Shown: positions 9,303 to 18,573 of the stretch, piece after piece | Numbering within the stretch: position 1 is the stretch's first letter | Layout: every line of letters starts with the position of its first letter | Source: Kiloniella majae | Lineage (GTDB): Bacteria > Pseudomonadota > Alphaproteobacteria > Kiloniellales > Kiloniellaceae | Direction: 5' to 3' | DNA: 64,000 bases | Assembly (NCBI RefSeq): GCF_002118315.1 | Contig: NZ_MTSZ01000004.1 | Span: 186,001 to 250,000 of the forward strand | Position numbers and translations under genes: made by a program | Notes under the pieces: generated by a model | What the model saw: only the letters and a program-made list of their open reading frames with translations | What the model was told of the DNA's origin: nothing | Database searches by the model: none

Positions 9303-9584
9303 TTATTTTGGCAGGGCCTGTTTCCAAGGCGTGATTGTTACCTGCTCGAAAAGGCCAGCTTTGTTGTAGGGATCGTTGAGGGCGAATTCTTGAGCGGCAA
9401 CATCGGTATCAAATTCGAGGATCAAGAGGCTACCGGTCATGCTTTCATGATCAACGCCCAAAGTTGGACCAGCAACGACAATGTGGTCGATAAACTTGTT
9501 GAGGTATTCCAGGTGGGCCGGACGGTTCTCGGCACGGACGTGGGCGTGATCTTTTTTATCGACACATGAAAAAATAAACTTCAT
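9303..9584 (-). CDS. YciI-family protein
   Basis: 93 aa. The sequence FIFSCVDKKDHAHVRAENRPAHLEYL, followed by GPTLGVDHESMTGSLLILEFDT and a DPYNKAGLF turn, matches the YciI ferredoxin-like fold, with the family His (in RPAHLEYL) and Asp residues in place. YciI proteins are dimeric, and a few act as dehalogenase or muconolactone-type enzymes; most have no known reaction. It lies between gpsA and the EVE gene on the same strand, 41 bp after gpsA, and is probably co-transcribed. Confidence 0.9.
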   Translation of the reverse strand: MKFIFSCVDKKDHAHVRAENRPAHLEYLNKFIDHIVVAGPTLGVDHESMTGSLLILEFDTDVAAQEFALNDPYNKAGLFEQVTITPWKQALPK

Positions 9585-9625
9585 TGGGCGTTTCCTACTG
9601 CTGGAGAATCAAGGTTTTAATTTCT

Positions 9626-10630
9626 TTAGGCCTCTGCTTTTTGAGGGCGGGCGAGGAGTTGGGCGATGGTTTCGTCAATATTAGCGTTGTTGTGCAGAAT
9701 GTCACACACGGCACTACAGATCGGCATATCAATAGAGAGGCTCTGGGCTAACTCCGTCACCGATTTACTGGAGCTTAATCCCTCGGCGACTGTAATCCGG
9801 CCCTTCAGGTAATCCTGTATCGCGATACCTTCGCCTAAAGCTTTACCAAGGGCGTAGTTTCTGGATTGCGTGGCTGTACAGGTGAGGGTGAGATCCCCCA
9901 TTCCTGAAAGGCCCATGAGGGTTTCACGTCGACCACCTTTTGCGAGGCCAAGCTTTACAATTTCTGATAGACCACGGGTAATCAGGGCAGCACGAGCATT
10001 ATCGCCAAGTTTTTTGCCTTCGACGATACCACAGGCAATTGCGATGACATTTTTTACTGCACCGCCAATTTCGGCCCCGATAGGATCAAGAGACTGGTAA
10101 ATTCTAAAGGAGCGATTGTTGAGTGTCTTTGACAGAGCCTTGCCTAAACTCTCATCTGCACAGGCAAGAGTAACCGCAGTAGGCAGTTTGTTGGCAACCT
10201 CAATAGCAAAGGTTGGTCCTGAGAGGACGGCGATGGGATTTTGCGGCAGTATCTCCGCGATCATCTCAGTCATGAGAAGCCCGCTTTTGATTTCTACCCC
10301 TTTGGTGCAGAGAACGAGCGGAGTTTTTGGATCTATTTGGTCTTTACCGGCCTCTAGAACCACACCCAAGTGTTGAGAAGGTACAACCAATAAAAGGACA
10401 TCACAGTGCCGAAGGGCTGATGTTTCTGCTGTCGCCGTAATTTTAGGGCTGAGGTTTGCACCCTTTAGATAGAGTTTGTTTTCATGATTTTTGTTTATAT
10501 CTGAAACAACATCTTCATTGCGTGACCAGAGGATAACATCGTTTCCTGCTTCTGCTGCAACAGCAGCAAGAGCGGTACCCCAAGCACCGGCTCCAAGGAC
10601 GCCGATTTTTTTTTGATGCTTGTCTGTCAT
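9626..10630 (-). CDS. gpsA: Glycerol-3-phosphate dehydrogenase [NAD(P)+]
   Basis: 334 aa. It makes sn-glycerol 3-phosphate from dihydroxyacetone phosphate for phospholipid synthesis. The Rossmann motif [13 protein letters not shown] is at ~10-22, LCTKGVE and VLSGPTFA line the active site, and [15 protein letters not shown] carries the catalytic lysine. [13 protein letters not shown] and GRN-type segments (SRNYALG) follow. Its ATG overlaps the tsaD stop in an ATGA arrangement, so translation is coupled. All key motifs are intact. Confidence 0.97.
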   Translation of the reverse strand: MTDKHQKKIGVLGAGAWGTALAAVAAEAGNDVILWSRNEDVVSDINKNHENKLYLKGANLSPKITATAETSALRHCDVLLLVVPSQHLGVVLEAGKDQIDPKTPLVLCTKGVEIKSGLLMTEMIAEILPQNPIAVLSGPTFAIEVANKLPTAVTLACADESLGKALSKTLNNRSFRIYQSLDPIGAEIGGAVKNVIAIACGIVEGKKLGDNARAALITRGLSEIVKLGLAKGGRRETLMGLSGMGDLTLTCTATQSRNYALGKALGEGIAIQDYLKGRITVAEGLSSSKSVTELAQSLSIDMPICSAVCDILHNNANIDETIAQLLARPQKAEA

Positions 10631-11709
10631 GATTTTGACGCCTCTACGCCTGTGAGTTGGTCAAGCGGCCAACGGGGGCGGGGGGCGAAATCCAGTGAGT
10701 CTGTCAGCCCCAGGCGCAAACGCTCTAACCCAGCCCAAGCGATCATAACACCATTATCGGTACAGAGCTTAACCGGTGGGGCCAGTAAGCTGGTATTATA
10801 TGTATCCGTGAGCTCTGTAAGACGTGAGCGCAATGTCAAGTTTGCGGCAACACCGCCTGCAACGACCAATGGTCCGGGGCGACCATAGGTATCCTGAAAG
10901 ACTTCCATCGCTTTTTTGCAGCGATCAACAAGGACATCGCCAACAGCCATTTGAAATGAGGCCGCGAGATCGGCTTTGTCCTGTGTGCTCAGGTTTGCGA
11001 TATCCGGTTGTTGATTATTTTCATCACTGGCGCATTCAAGAATTTTTTTGCGCACGGCTGTTTTCAAACCGGAAAAAGAGAAATCACATCCCGGACGCCC
11101 CTTCATCGGACGTGGAAGATCAAAACGTTTAGGATCTCCATCTTTGGCAATCTGTTCGATCATAGGCCCCCCGGGATAGGGAAGCCCCATCATCTTGGCG
11201 GTTTTATCGAAAGCTTCGCCAACGGCATCATCAATGGTGCCGCCCAATCTGGTATAGCGCCCTACATCTTCAACGGCGAGAAGCTGACAATGTCCGCCGG
11301 AGACAAGAAGAAGAAGGTAAGGAAAGTCGGCTGCTTCTTTTTCGGTGAGACGGGCGGTCAAAGCGTGCCCTTCCAGATGGTTCACTGCAAGGAAAGGGAG
11401 CTTGCGCGCGGCAGCGATTGCCTTGGCTGTCATCACACCGACAAAAACGCCACCGATCAGGCCAGGACCTGCTGTTGCTGCGATGCCATCCAGTTGATCA
11501 AAGTCCAGATCGGCTTCTTCCAGCGCAGATCTGATGAGGCGATCAAGGTGGTTCATATGGCTGCGTGCTGCAATCTCGGGAACGACACCACCATAGGGCT
11601 TGTGCTCTTCCAACTGGGTAAGAACCTTGTTGGAGAGAATGTTGTGATCACTATCAACAATGGCGGCTGCTGTTTCGTCGCAGCTGGTTTCAATACCAAG
11701 TACTTTCAT
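10627..11709 (-). CDS. tsaD: tRNA N6-threonylcarbamoyladenosine transferase TsaD
   Basis: 360 aa. With TsaB, TsaC and TsaE it installs t6A37 on ANN-decoding tRNAs. It is an ASKHA-fold protein: [14 protein letters not shown] begins phosphate site 1, the metal-binding histidines are in NHLEGH (H111, H115), and [11 protein letters not shown] and VVAGGVAAN are the later nucleotide sites. It heads the gpsA-YciI-EVE group. Its leader contains a duplicated 14 bp unit (11728-11756). In many relatives the hemC cluster diverges immediately upstream; here an esterase gene lies between. Confidence 0.97.
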   Translation of the reverse strand: MKVLGIETSCDETAAAIVDSDHNILSNKVLTQLEEHKPYGGVVPEIAARSHMNHLDRLIRSALEEADLDFDQLDGIAATAGPGLIGGVFVGVMTAKAIAAARKLPFLAVNHLEGHALTARLTEKEAADFPYLLLLVSGGHCQLLAVEDVGRYTRLGGTIDDAVGEAFDKTAKMMGLPYPGGPMIEQIAKDGDPKRFDLPRPMKGRPGCDFSFSGLKTAVRKKILECASDENNQQPDIANLSTQDKADLAASFQMAVGDVLVDRCKKAMEVFQDTYGRPGPLVVAGGVAANLTLRSRLTELTDTYNTSLLAPPVKLCTDNGVMIAWAGLERLRLGLTDSLDFAPRPRWPLDQLTGVEASKS

Positions 11710-12033
11710 GCTTTTTAAATCGCCATACTTTCCAATTTGGCGCTTTCCAATTTGGCAGAGTTATCAGAGCTGAGTTATTTAGAGAGGCAATATCTAATTT
11801 TTCAGCTTTAGCTCATAGTTCAAAATCTTTTTGTAGAAAATACCATTCGCAGCATTTCGGCAAGGTTTCACTGTTGAAATCTTGGGTAATCAGTCTTTTG
11901 AAGGATAAAAGCTCTGCCCCTTTTGAACGTGCATAACTAAAAGTTGTTTTTCTGTGAGGTGGAAAAGTCGCTGGGGTGGTTTACTTAACTAATAAGCCGC
12001 CGTTTGTTCGGATATTTTTAAATAGGGGATTTT
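11710..12033. promoter_or_regulatory. Divergent intergenic region tsaD / esterase
   Basis: 324 bp without a gene. It must contain the minus-strand tsaD promoter and the plus-strand promoter of the esterase at 12034. I see no tRNA, terminator or named operator. The only structured element is the tandem repeat at 11728-11756, listed separately. Confidence 0.4.
11728..11756. repeat. Tandem 14 bp duplication in the tsaD leader
   Basis: CTTTCCAATTTGGC occurs twice, at 11728-11741 and 11743-11756, separated by one G (15 bp period). Each unit contains the near-palindrome CCAATTTGG. The copies lie 19-47 bp before the tsaD start codon, so they fall in the leader or promoter. They could be a slippage product or paired binding sites. 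Confidence 0.6.
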
Positions 12034-12900
12034 ATGAAACGAATTGAAGCTCTTGTCGTTGTTGGATTGTTACTTGGCGGGCTATTTCTGGCTTCCCTGT
12101 CTCAAGCCGCAGGGCCACAAGCTGGGAAGCAAGTCGATTCTAAGGTTGAGGAAATGGTTCTGGAGAGCGGGCGCTATGTGATCGTGATGCCGGAGATTAA
12201 CAAAAGTGAAGAGCCTTATCCGACACTATTTTATTATCACGGTTATGGGCAGAGTGCAGATCTTGTGCTGAAGAATCAGGCTTTGCTAAAATTAGCTTCT
12301 TCACGGGGCGTCATGCTGGTTATTCCGGATGGTCTCAATCGCAGTTGGTCCAATGTTGGCGCGCCTAGTGAACGTCGGGATGAAATTGCCTTTACCAAAG
12401 ATATTCTAAGGGATGTGGAATCTCGGCATGATGTGGATAAGTCCCGTCTGTGGGCTTCCGGGTTTTCCCAAGGCGGTTCAATGGCTTGGGATGTCGCATG
12501 CTATATGGGGGAAGAATTTTCTGCCTTTTTCCCTATCGCGGGTTCGTTCTGGCGTCCCCATCCTGCTGACTGTGAAAATCCGGTCAATATTCGTCATATT
12601 CACGGATTGGCAGATCGTGTTGTTCCGATGGCAGGACGGCCTATCGGTGCGCGGTGGCATCAGGGGGATGTGAAAACCGGCGTGCGTATCTGGCAAGAAA
12701 CCAACCGCTGTGAAGCCGATCCTGAAGTTGTTTCTTTTGAGGATATGTCCTGTGAGATCTGGCGTAGATGTGGAACGGGCAAAGAGATGGAACTCTGTCT
12801 CCATAACGGGGGGCATAACATTAAAATGAAATGGTTAGCTCAAGGCATGGATTGGGCCGAAAGCTTGAAAAGTGCAACCGTGGGCGAGGGCAGTCTGTAA
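12034..12900 (+). CDS. Secreted PHB-depolymerase/feruloyl-esterase-like hydrolase (LpqC family)
   Basis: 288 aa. A signal peptide (LVVVGLLLGGLFLASLSQAAG) ends near residue 27, so the protein is exported. The remainder is an alpha/beta hydrolase: FYYHGYG oxyanion region at ~67-73, nucleophile elbow GFSQGG with S145, acid D194 in HGLADRVVP, and the histidine in NGGHNIK near residue 267. This matches the LpqC/PHB-depolymerase-like esterases, which cleave esters such as polyhydroxybutyrate oligomers or feruloyl esters. The actual substrate is unknown. It is a single gene between tsaD and hemC. Confidence 0.85.
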   Translation: MKRIEALVVVGLLLGGLFLASLSQAAGPQAGKQVDSKVEEMVLESGRYVIVMPEINKSEEPYPTLFYYHGYGQSADLVLKNQALLKLASSRGVMLVIPDGLNRSWSNVGAPSERRDEIAFTKDILRDVESRHDVDKSRLWASGFSQGGSMAWDVACYMGEEFSAFFPIAGSFWRPHPADCENPVNIRHIHGLADRVVPMAGRPIGARWHQGDVKTGVRIWQETNRCEADPEVVSFEDMSCEIWRRCGTGKEMELCLHNGGHNIKMKWLAQGMDWAESLKSATVGEGSL

Positions 12901-12970
12901 GCGGATTTTTGGTCAATCGTATTTTCAACCGTATTTATAGGGCTTATACCGTTGTATGCTGTCGTCTTGG

Positions 12971-12985
12971 GCAGATTAAATCTGC
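12971..12985. repeat. 15 bp perfect palindrome upstream of hemC
   Basis: GCAGATT-A-AATCTGC, a perfect 7+1+7 inverted repeat in the esterase-hemC spacer, 132 bp before the hemC start. It could be an operator half-pair or a small RNA hairpin. No protein can be assigned. Confidence 0.5.
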
Positions 12986-13068
12986 GTCGGTTCGCCGCGT
13001 AATGTACTCACCATAAGAATTGTCGAAAGGTAACTGAAAGAGTAAGGTGCGCTTAATTGAACTATTCT

Positions 13069-13090
13069 CTGGATAAATTGATTTATCCAG
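13069..13090 (+). promoter_or_regulatory. Perfect hairpin in the hemC leader
   Basis: CTGGATAAA-TTGA-TTTATCCAG: a 9 bp perfect stem with a 4 nt loop, ending 27 bp upstream of the hemC ATG. It has no U-tract, so a terminator is unlikely. It could be a dimeric-repressor operator or a leader structure that affects hemC translation. Confidence 0.5.
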
Positions 13091-13117
13091 TCTTACAGGA
13101 ACGCATGGCAATAATTT

Positions 13118-14068
13118 ATGACTGATAATCCGATTCTTCGTCTTGGTACCCGCGGAAGCCCTCTCGCTCTGGCACAAGCTTTTGAAGTTAAACGTCTGTT
13201 ACTAGAAGTACATTCAGATCTGAAGGATGAAGAGGCTGTCGAGATTGTCGTGATTAAAACTACTGGCGATATGATTCAGGACCGAGCGCTGTCCGCAATA
13301 GGTGGTAAGGGACTTTTTACCAAAGAGATTGAAGATGGCCTTTTGGATGGCAGTATTGATATCGCCGTACATTCGATGAAAGATGTGCCCACGTGGTTGC
13401 CTGACGGGTTGGAAATTTCCACGGTTCTGGAGCGCGAAGATCCTCGGGATGCGCTTTTCTCATCAAAAGCAAATTCGTTGGCAGAACTTCCGAAAGGTGC
13501 GGTTGTCGGTTCAGCTTCTCTGCGCAGACAAGCCCAGATCAAAGCAAAGCGGCCAGATTTGGAAGTTATTACCTTTCGTGGATCGGTTCAGACCAGACTA
13601 CGCAAGCTGGAAGAGGGTCAGGTAGATGCCACTCTGCTTGCTGTTGCTGGCTTGAACAGACTGAAGCAATCCGATCTGATTACAGCGGCACTTTCAACCG
13701 AAGAAATGTTACCGGCGCCAGCCCAAGGTGCTGTTGGTCTAGAGGTCAGAACGGGGGATGATCGTATCCGTGCCTATGTTGATGCCATTCATCATGAGCC
13801 GACAATGCACCGAATCACGGCTGAACGTGCTTGCCTTGCGGAGCTGGATGGGTCTTGCCGGACGCCAATTGCTGCGCTTGCTGAAATAGAAGGTGATGAG
13901 CTTCATCTTCGTACGATGTTGGCGGCTACAGATGGCAGTGAAATTTTTACGACTGAGCGGCGAGGTCCTATATCATCAGCCGAGGAAATGGGTCGATCTG
14001 CGGGCCGGGAACTAAAAGAGCAGGCCGGAGAAGAGTTTTTTAAAACACTGGAAGAGCAGCAACTCTGA
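13118..14068 (+). CDS. hemC: Porphobilinogen deaminase (hydroxymethylbilane synthase)
   Basis: 316 aa. It polymerises four porphobilinogens into hydroxymethylbilane in heme synthesis. LGTRGSPLALAQ opens domain 1, and the catalytic-cleft segment AVHSMKDVP (~84-91) includes the catalytic aspartate region. GSASLRRQAQ binds substrate carboxylates, and C247 in LDGSCRTP carries the dipyrromethane cofactor. It is the first gene of hemC-hemD-mitofilin-like-hemY. A palindrome and a hairpin precede it. Confidence 0.97.
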   Translation: MTDNPILRLGTRGSPLALAQAFEVKRLLLEVHSDLKDEEAVEIVVIKTTGDMIQDRALSAIGGKGLFTKEIEDGLLDGSIDIAVHSMKDVPTWLPDGLEISTVLEREDPRDALFSSKANSLAELPKGAVVGSASLRRQAQIKAKRPDLEVITFRGSVQTRLRKLEEGQVDATLLAVAGLNRLKQSDLITAALSTEEMLPAPAQGAVGLEVRTGDDRIRAYVDAIHHEPTMHRITAERACLAELDGSCRTPIAALAEIEGDELHLRTMLAATDGSEIFTTERRGPISSAEEMGRSAGRELKEQAGEEFFKTLEEQQL

Positions 14069-14088
14069 TTTAATCAAAGAGGTCATTA

Positions 14089-14817
14089 ATGATCACTCAC
14101 CTTGTCACGCGCCCGCAAGCGGATCAGGAGCCTTTTGCTTCTGATCTTCGCCAGCTGGGGCGCGAGGTGTATTTTGATGCCGTTTTTGATATTGTATTTC
14201 GGGATTCGGCCGAATTGGATCTCGCCGAATTGAATCTCTCTGGCGTACAGGCTGTTCTTTTTACCTCTGCCAATGGTGTACGTGCCTATCAGTTAAATAG
14301 TAAGGACCGCTCCTTACCAGCCTTTTGTGTGGGGGATAGTTCTGCGGCAGCCGCACGTAAGAACGGATTCGAAAAGGTTTATTCCGCTAATGGGGATGTA
14401 AGTGATTTAGCTGAGCTGGTTCGTACAAAGCTAAAACCAAAATCAGGAACTTTGTTACATCCCGCAGCCTCAAAAATAGCAGGGGATTTACAAACTGATC
14501 TTAGTCAGTCCGGTTACGCCTATCGCCGTGAAATTTTGTATGAAGCTATGTCGTCAACAGCATTGCTCCAGCAGACAGGAAACCTATTAAAAAACAATAA
14601 AATCAAAGAGATAAGCTTTTTTTCACCACGATCTTCCAAAATATTTTTGGCGTTAATAGCCCAAGAAAATCTACTCCCCAGCTTAGAAGGTTTAACCATC
14701 TATTGTTTGAGTAAGGCAGTTGCCGATTGTTTTGATGAAATACCGGGGCTTAAGCTTTTGGTTTCAAAGCAGCCAAACAGGGCTGATATGATAAAGTTAA
14801 TTGCATCAACCAAATAA
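14089..14817 (+). CDS. hemD: Uroporphyrinogen-III synthase
   Basis: 242 aa. It closes and inverts ring D of hydroxymethylbilane. The family is poorly conserved in sequence. The call rests on the bilobal pattern (VTRPQADQEPFASDLRQLG start; VLFTSANGVRAY in the first half; FFSPRSSKIFLALI in the second) and on its position 20 bp after hemC. AAAGAGG provides the ribosome site. The length is typical. Confidence 0.93.
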   Translation: MITHLVTRPQADQEPFASDLRQLGREVYFDAVFDIVFRDSAELDLAELNLSGVQAVLFTSANGVRAYQLNSKDRSLPAFCVGDSSAAAARKNGFEKVYSANGDVSDLAELVRTKLKPKSGTLLHPAASKIAGDLQTDLSQSGYAYRREILYEAMSSTALLQQTGNLLKNNKIKEISFFSPRSSKIFLALIAQENLLPSLEGLTIYCLSKAVADCFDEIPGLKLLVSKQPNRADMIKLIASTK

Positions 14818-14919
14818 GTGTACGTACGTACTGGATTTTACCTTAACTCTGGCGCATAGTTTCCTTAATGACGTGTTTAACCATATGGATTAAACACAAT
14901 CTGGATGACAGAGGATACT

Positions 14920-16557
14920 ATGGTCAGCAAACAGGGCGACAAATCAAACAAACCGACAACGGACTCTTCTGTAAAAGATGAGAACAAATCGCTTGATAAA
15001 GGAGCGGTTACTGAAAGTCCGACGCAGGAAATTATTAACGCCTTTGGTGGTCTGAGGCCTTTGGCCAGCAAATTGGGAATTGCTGTTAGTACAGTACAGG
15101 GGTGGAAAGAGCGCGATTCCATTCCCTCTGCCCGTCATGAAGATATCCTAAAGGCTGCGGCGAAAGCCAAGATTACGCTTAATGTAGCACGGGTTCGTGA
15201 AAGTGATCTTTTGCTGTCAGATGAAGCAGAGCAAGATGCTTCTACCGATAAGTCGGATATCAAATCTACGCTTAAAGCGACAAGCTCAATACCTGTATCC
15301 GGCTCAAAAGCAGCTGTGGGTGACAAAAGTGATGACGCATCTGCAAGCACGAACATTGAAAAAGATAATGACGTTGATCATGGGCAAAACGAAGCTGGTG
15401 AAGAGCTTCCGAATACGCAGACAGTTGTCGCCGTTAAAAAGGGCAGCAGTCTGAACAGTTTTTTCTACGGGGTTGGGTTCTGTGCGCTGGCAATGGCAGC
15501 GGCTGTTTTCTTTCGAAGTGAGTGGCTGCCCCTTGTTGAGAAGATTCCAACATTCGGGGCCGACGGGGAGACAGCCAGTGTCAGTTCGTTAGAAGAGCGG
15601 ATTGCAGGGTTGGAGCAAGATGTTCTTAACACGCAAAACAAGGGTGTAGATCAAAATCGTTTTTTAGCACTTTCAGAAACAGTGCGGACGTTAAAATTAC
15701 AGCAATCCGAGCTTGAGCGACAATTAAATGGCCTGACCAGCGGTGGTGTGGTTGTCACATCAAGTGATGCTGATAAGGATCTGGTGGATGCCCTTCGGAC
15801 AGAGCTGGAACAAACCCGCCAACGTCTCGATGTCATCGAGAGCACAGGCCTTGCGTCTTCATCTGTCGGGGATAGTCTTAATGCGACCTCTGTTCAGCAG
15901 TTGGCATCAATCCGGACGCAAATAAATGCACTGGTATCCGAAGTTGAAGGCATGAAGACTGGTGCTCCGGTTTCATCCCCGGCATTGATTTCAGGGATTT
16001 CAGGGCCCGCAACTGGTGATGTTTATCTTGCTCTTGGTGTTTTACAGCTACGCGATGCCTTGCGCGGATCTGGCCCTTTTGTGAAAGAGCTGGACCTTGT
16101 CCGTGCCGTTGCCCCGGAAAACAGCACTATTCGCGAACTGGTGTCTCCGCTTTCTTCTTTTGCAGCTGTCGGCTTGCCTAGTTTGACCGATCTGAGGGCG
16201 AGTTTCCCATCTGCTGCACGCGATGCGCTCTCGGCTGATAAAATTGCGGGCGGGCAGACCTGGGTTGATAAAGCGATTGGTCGTGTTACGGACGTGGTTT
16301 CAATACGCCCGATTGATATTCTTGATGGACAGGGAACTTCCAGTGTCTTGGCCCGGGCGGAAAACTATCTGAAAGACGGTGATCTATCGGGTGCTTTGCT
16401 AGAGCTTGAAAACCTCACTTCTGCGGCGACTTCGGGAATGCAAGATTGGCTTCTACTGGCCAGTCAACGCCAAGAAGGGGAACAAATCAGTCAACAATTG
16501 GCTTTGCTTTTGATTGGTGTCACGGCACAGGGTAGCGGTGCTGGAGGTATTGAATAA
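14920..16557 (+). CDS. HTH-transmembrane-coiled-coil protein, mitofilin/COG4223-like
   Basis: 545 aa from the ATG at 14920, which has GAGGA 4 bp upstream; an earlier ATG at 14905 adds five residues. Residues ~37-90 look like a Cro/YdaS-type HTH (FGGLRPLASKLGIAVSTVQGWK, then IPSARHEDILKAA). A ~90-residue acidic, Ser/Asp-rich linker follows, then one membrane helix (~180-199). The large C-terminal part has coiled coils (~215-340) and a mitofilin-like end. COG4223/mitofilin-type proteins sit between hemD and hemY in many alphaproteobacteria and are thought to organise the inner membrane. The N-terminal DNA-binding-like module fused to it is notable. The hemY start overlaps its stop by 1 nt. Confidence 0.8.
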   Translation: MVSKQGDKSNKPTTDSSVKDENKSLDKGAVTESPTQEIINAFGGLRPLASKLGIAVSTVQGWKERDSIPSARHEDILKAAAKAKITLNVARVRESDLLLSDEAEQDASTDKSDIKSTLKATSSIPVSGSKAAVGDKSDDASASTNIEKDNDVDHGQNEAGEELPNTQTVVAVKKGSSLNSFFYGVGFCALAMAAAVFFRSEWLPLVEKIPTFGADGETASVSSLEERIAGLEQDVLNTQNKGVDQNRFLALSETVRTLKLQQSELERQLNGLTSGGVVVTSSDADKDLVDALRTELEQTRQRLDVIESTGLASSSVGDSLNATSVQQLASIRTQINALVSEVEGMKTGAPVSSPALISGISGPATGDVYLALGVLQLRDALRGSGPFVKELDLVRAVAPENSTIRELVSPLSSFAAVGLPSLTDLRASFPSAARDALSADKIAGGQTWVDKAIGRVTDVVSIRPIDILDGQGTSSVLARAENYLKDGDLSGALLELENLTSAATSGMQDWLLLASQRQEGEQISQQLALLLIGVTAQGSGAGGIE

Positions 16558-18008
16558 TGAAACGGACACTGATTTATTTTCTTAAGCTGGCGATTGTTCT
16601 AACGATTGTTATATGGATTGCGAACCGTCCTGGTCTGGTTTCTATCGACTGGATTGGATACCGTCTGGAAACAACGGTTGGGGTTCTTTTTCTTGCAGCC
16701 GTTGCTTTGGCGATATCTGCCGCATTTCTTTACCGTTTTTGGCGTAGTCTCATCAACGCGCCAGCTCTTTTTGGCCAAGCCCGGCAAGATAATCGCAAGA
16801 AACGTGGATATAAGGCTTTGACCCATGGCATGGTTGCTGTGGCTGCTGGCGAAGCTAATACAGCGCTTGCGATGGCCCGCAAAGCTGAAAATCTGTTGTC
16901 TGATGAACCCCCTCTGACCATGCTTTTGTCTGCTCAGGCAGCACAATTACAGGGAAATGAAGAGGCCGCGACCAACTATTTTAAAGCCATGTTGGAGGAC
17001 AAAGAGACTCGTTTTCTTGGGCTCCGTGGGCTCTTGATGCAAGCACAACGCCGGGGTGATTTTGCCGAGGCATTAGAACTTGCAAAGCAGGCACATGCCC
17101 TAAGTCCTAAAACACCGTGGGTTCAGGAGAGTTTGTTCGAACTCTCGGAAGCAACAGGACAATTTGCGATTGCTGATCAGGCTTTGAAAGAAGGGGCCAA
17201 GACAAAAAATCTTACCTCTGCAGAAGCGGCGCGGAAACGGGCTGTTGTTAAACTGCAGCAAGCTTTGAAAGCAAATGATCAGGGAGAACTTCAGGCTTCA
17301 CTGACTTTTGCCAAAGAGGCGTACAAGCTGGCACCTGATCTGGTCCCTGCTGTGGCTTTTCTTGCTGAAGCCTATAATCGTGCAGGGAGAATCAAAGATG
17401 CTGAAAAAACACTGAAAAAAGCATGGAGTAAACAACCTCACCGTGATCTTGCCCGTATGTTTCTAACACTTTGGCCTTCTGAAAGTAATGTTGAGCGAGC
17501 CAAGCGTCTGGGGCAGATGGTTGCCCAGAATAAAGATCACTATGAAAGCCATATTGCATTGGCGGAAGCTAATTTATCGGCGAAACTGTGGGGCGAGGCA
17601 CGACGTCATCTGAAACAGGCATCCGAGCAAGGTGGTCCTAGCCGTTTGGTGTGTCGCTTGATGGGGCGCCTGGAACAGGAAGAACATGGGGACAACCGTG
17701 CGGCTGCGGAATGGTTCGAAAAATCGGAAACCGCGCTTATTGCCCACAACTGGGTTTGTGAATCCTGTGGGGCAATTGCTGAAAATTGGCAAGCTCATTG
17801 TGGTGATTGTGGCTCTTTTGATTCCTTGGCCTGGAAACGTCCGACAATTCTGACAGAAGAAAACGCGATTGGATCAAAAGGAACTGCCCCAAAGGTAATT
17901 GGAAAAGCAACAGGCACATCGCTGGTGCTGGAGAATACTGAAAGCAATGAAATTGTGATTGCCAAGCCAACCGAGATTGAAGGGGCAGCAAGAGAGACCG
18001 GCGCTTAG
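16557..18008 (+). CDS. hemY: HemY-like TPR inner-membrane protein with C-terminal zinc ribbon
   Basis: 483 aa. Two N-terminal membrane helices (~5-22 and ~40-65) form the HemY_N region. A long TPR solenoid (~85-390) follows, with repeats such as DFAEALELAKQAHALSPKTPWV. At the end C401/C404/C415/C418 form a CxxC...CxxC rubredoxin-like ribbon, similar in layout to LapB. This is the TPR HemY of proteobacteria, not the protoporphyrinogen oxidase of Bacillus. Its exact role with heme enzymes is unsettled. Translation is coupled to the upstream gene (TAATG). Confidence 0.92.
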   Translation: MKRTLIYFLKLAIVLTIVIWIANRPGLVSIDWIGYRLETTVGVLFLAAVALAISAAFLYRFWRSLINAPALFGQARQDNRKKRGYKALTHGMVAVAAGEANTALAMARKAENLLSDEPPLTMLLSAQAAQLQGNEEAATNYFKAMLEDKETRFLGLRGLLMQAQRRGDFAEALELAKQAHALSPKTPWVQESLFELSEATGQFAIADQALKEGAKTKNLTSAEAARKRAVVKLQQALKANDQGELQASLTFAKEAYKLAPDLVPAVAFLAEAYNRAGRIKDAEKTLKKAWSKQPHRDLARMFLTLWPSESNVERAKRLGQMVAQNKDHYESHIALAEANLSAKLWGEARRHLKQASEQGGPSRLVCRLMGRLEQEEHGDNRAAAEWFEKSETALIAHNWVCESCGAIAENWQAHCGDCGSFDSLAWKRPTILTEENAIGSKGTAPKVIGKATGTSLVLENTESNEIVIAKPTEIEGAARETGA

Positions 18009-18046
18009 GACCTGTTTTGAAGAACCGTTGTTTCCAAGAGAAGAAG

Positions 18047-18247
18047 TTATTGTTGAGGACGTAGATCCAACGCAATGACTTCTTTTTTTGCCTGTTCGTC
18101 ATCGGTGCCTGACATAGCAGCAAGAAGCATTGCGGCAGCAGTTACCCCCTCTTTGTGTGCCATTAGGAGTGATTCGCTTCGTGACAAGGCTTCGGTGACA
18201 GTTTCGAAATAAGCCTCTTCAATCATTTCTTTAGTTGCTGAATCCAA
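18047..18247 (-). CDS. Small hypothetical protein
   Basis: 66 aa, from a TTG start with AGAGG 8 bp upstream; a later ATG would give 59 aa. It is acidic and helical (IEEAYFETVTEALSRSESLLMAHKEGVTAAAMLLAAM), with no signal or membrane helix. It converges on hemY with a 38 bp gap. I recognise no family. The good ribosome site and amphipathic helices favour a real gene. Confidence 0.45.
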   Translation of the reverse strand: MDSATKEMIEEAYFETVTEALSRSESLLMAHKEGVTAAAMLLAAMSGTDDEQAKKEVIALDLRPQQ

Positions 18248-18573
18248 AGGATCTACCTCTTACATGTTCCAAAATGAAAGAGCTTTCGGCAATGAGTGTC
18301 TTTTCCATTTATATAGTATTGTTTTTTAGCTGAGGGAGTGATGCCCTGTGACCTGTTTCCCTGCGGTGAAACTTCCCGGAGTCTGATACCTTGTGGGTTG
18401 CGTTTGTTCTGGTCCTTTTTTAGCAGGCATATTAGGGATGAATGGGTTATATTTTTGTTAAAATATAATTTCCAAATTCTTGAAAGATAGGGCTAACAGC
18501 AGGTTTTAGATGTTTTATTAATTATTCATAATTATCATGTGCTTATCAGATAAACTGCTTTAGATTATTTACT
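18248..18573. other. Intergenic, 326 bp
   Basis: No gene or tRNA seen. It separates the divergent small ORF (minus) and the molybdopterin-fold protein (plus), so it should hold both promoters. The half near 18460-18573 is very AT-rich. A GC-richer patch at 18340-18420 has short inverted pieces but no convincing stem, and I do not recognise a riboswitch. Confidence 0.4.

Noticed and set aside
18340-18420. GC-rich patch resembling a possible riboswitch
   Set aside because: No consensus core of any riboswitch class that I know, and no convincing nested stems; left as plain intergenic sequence.
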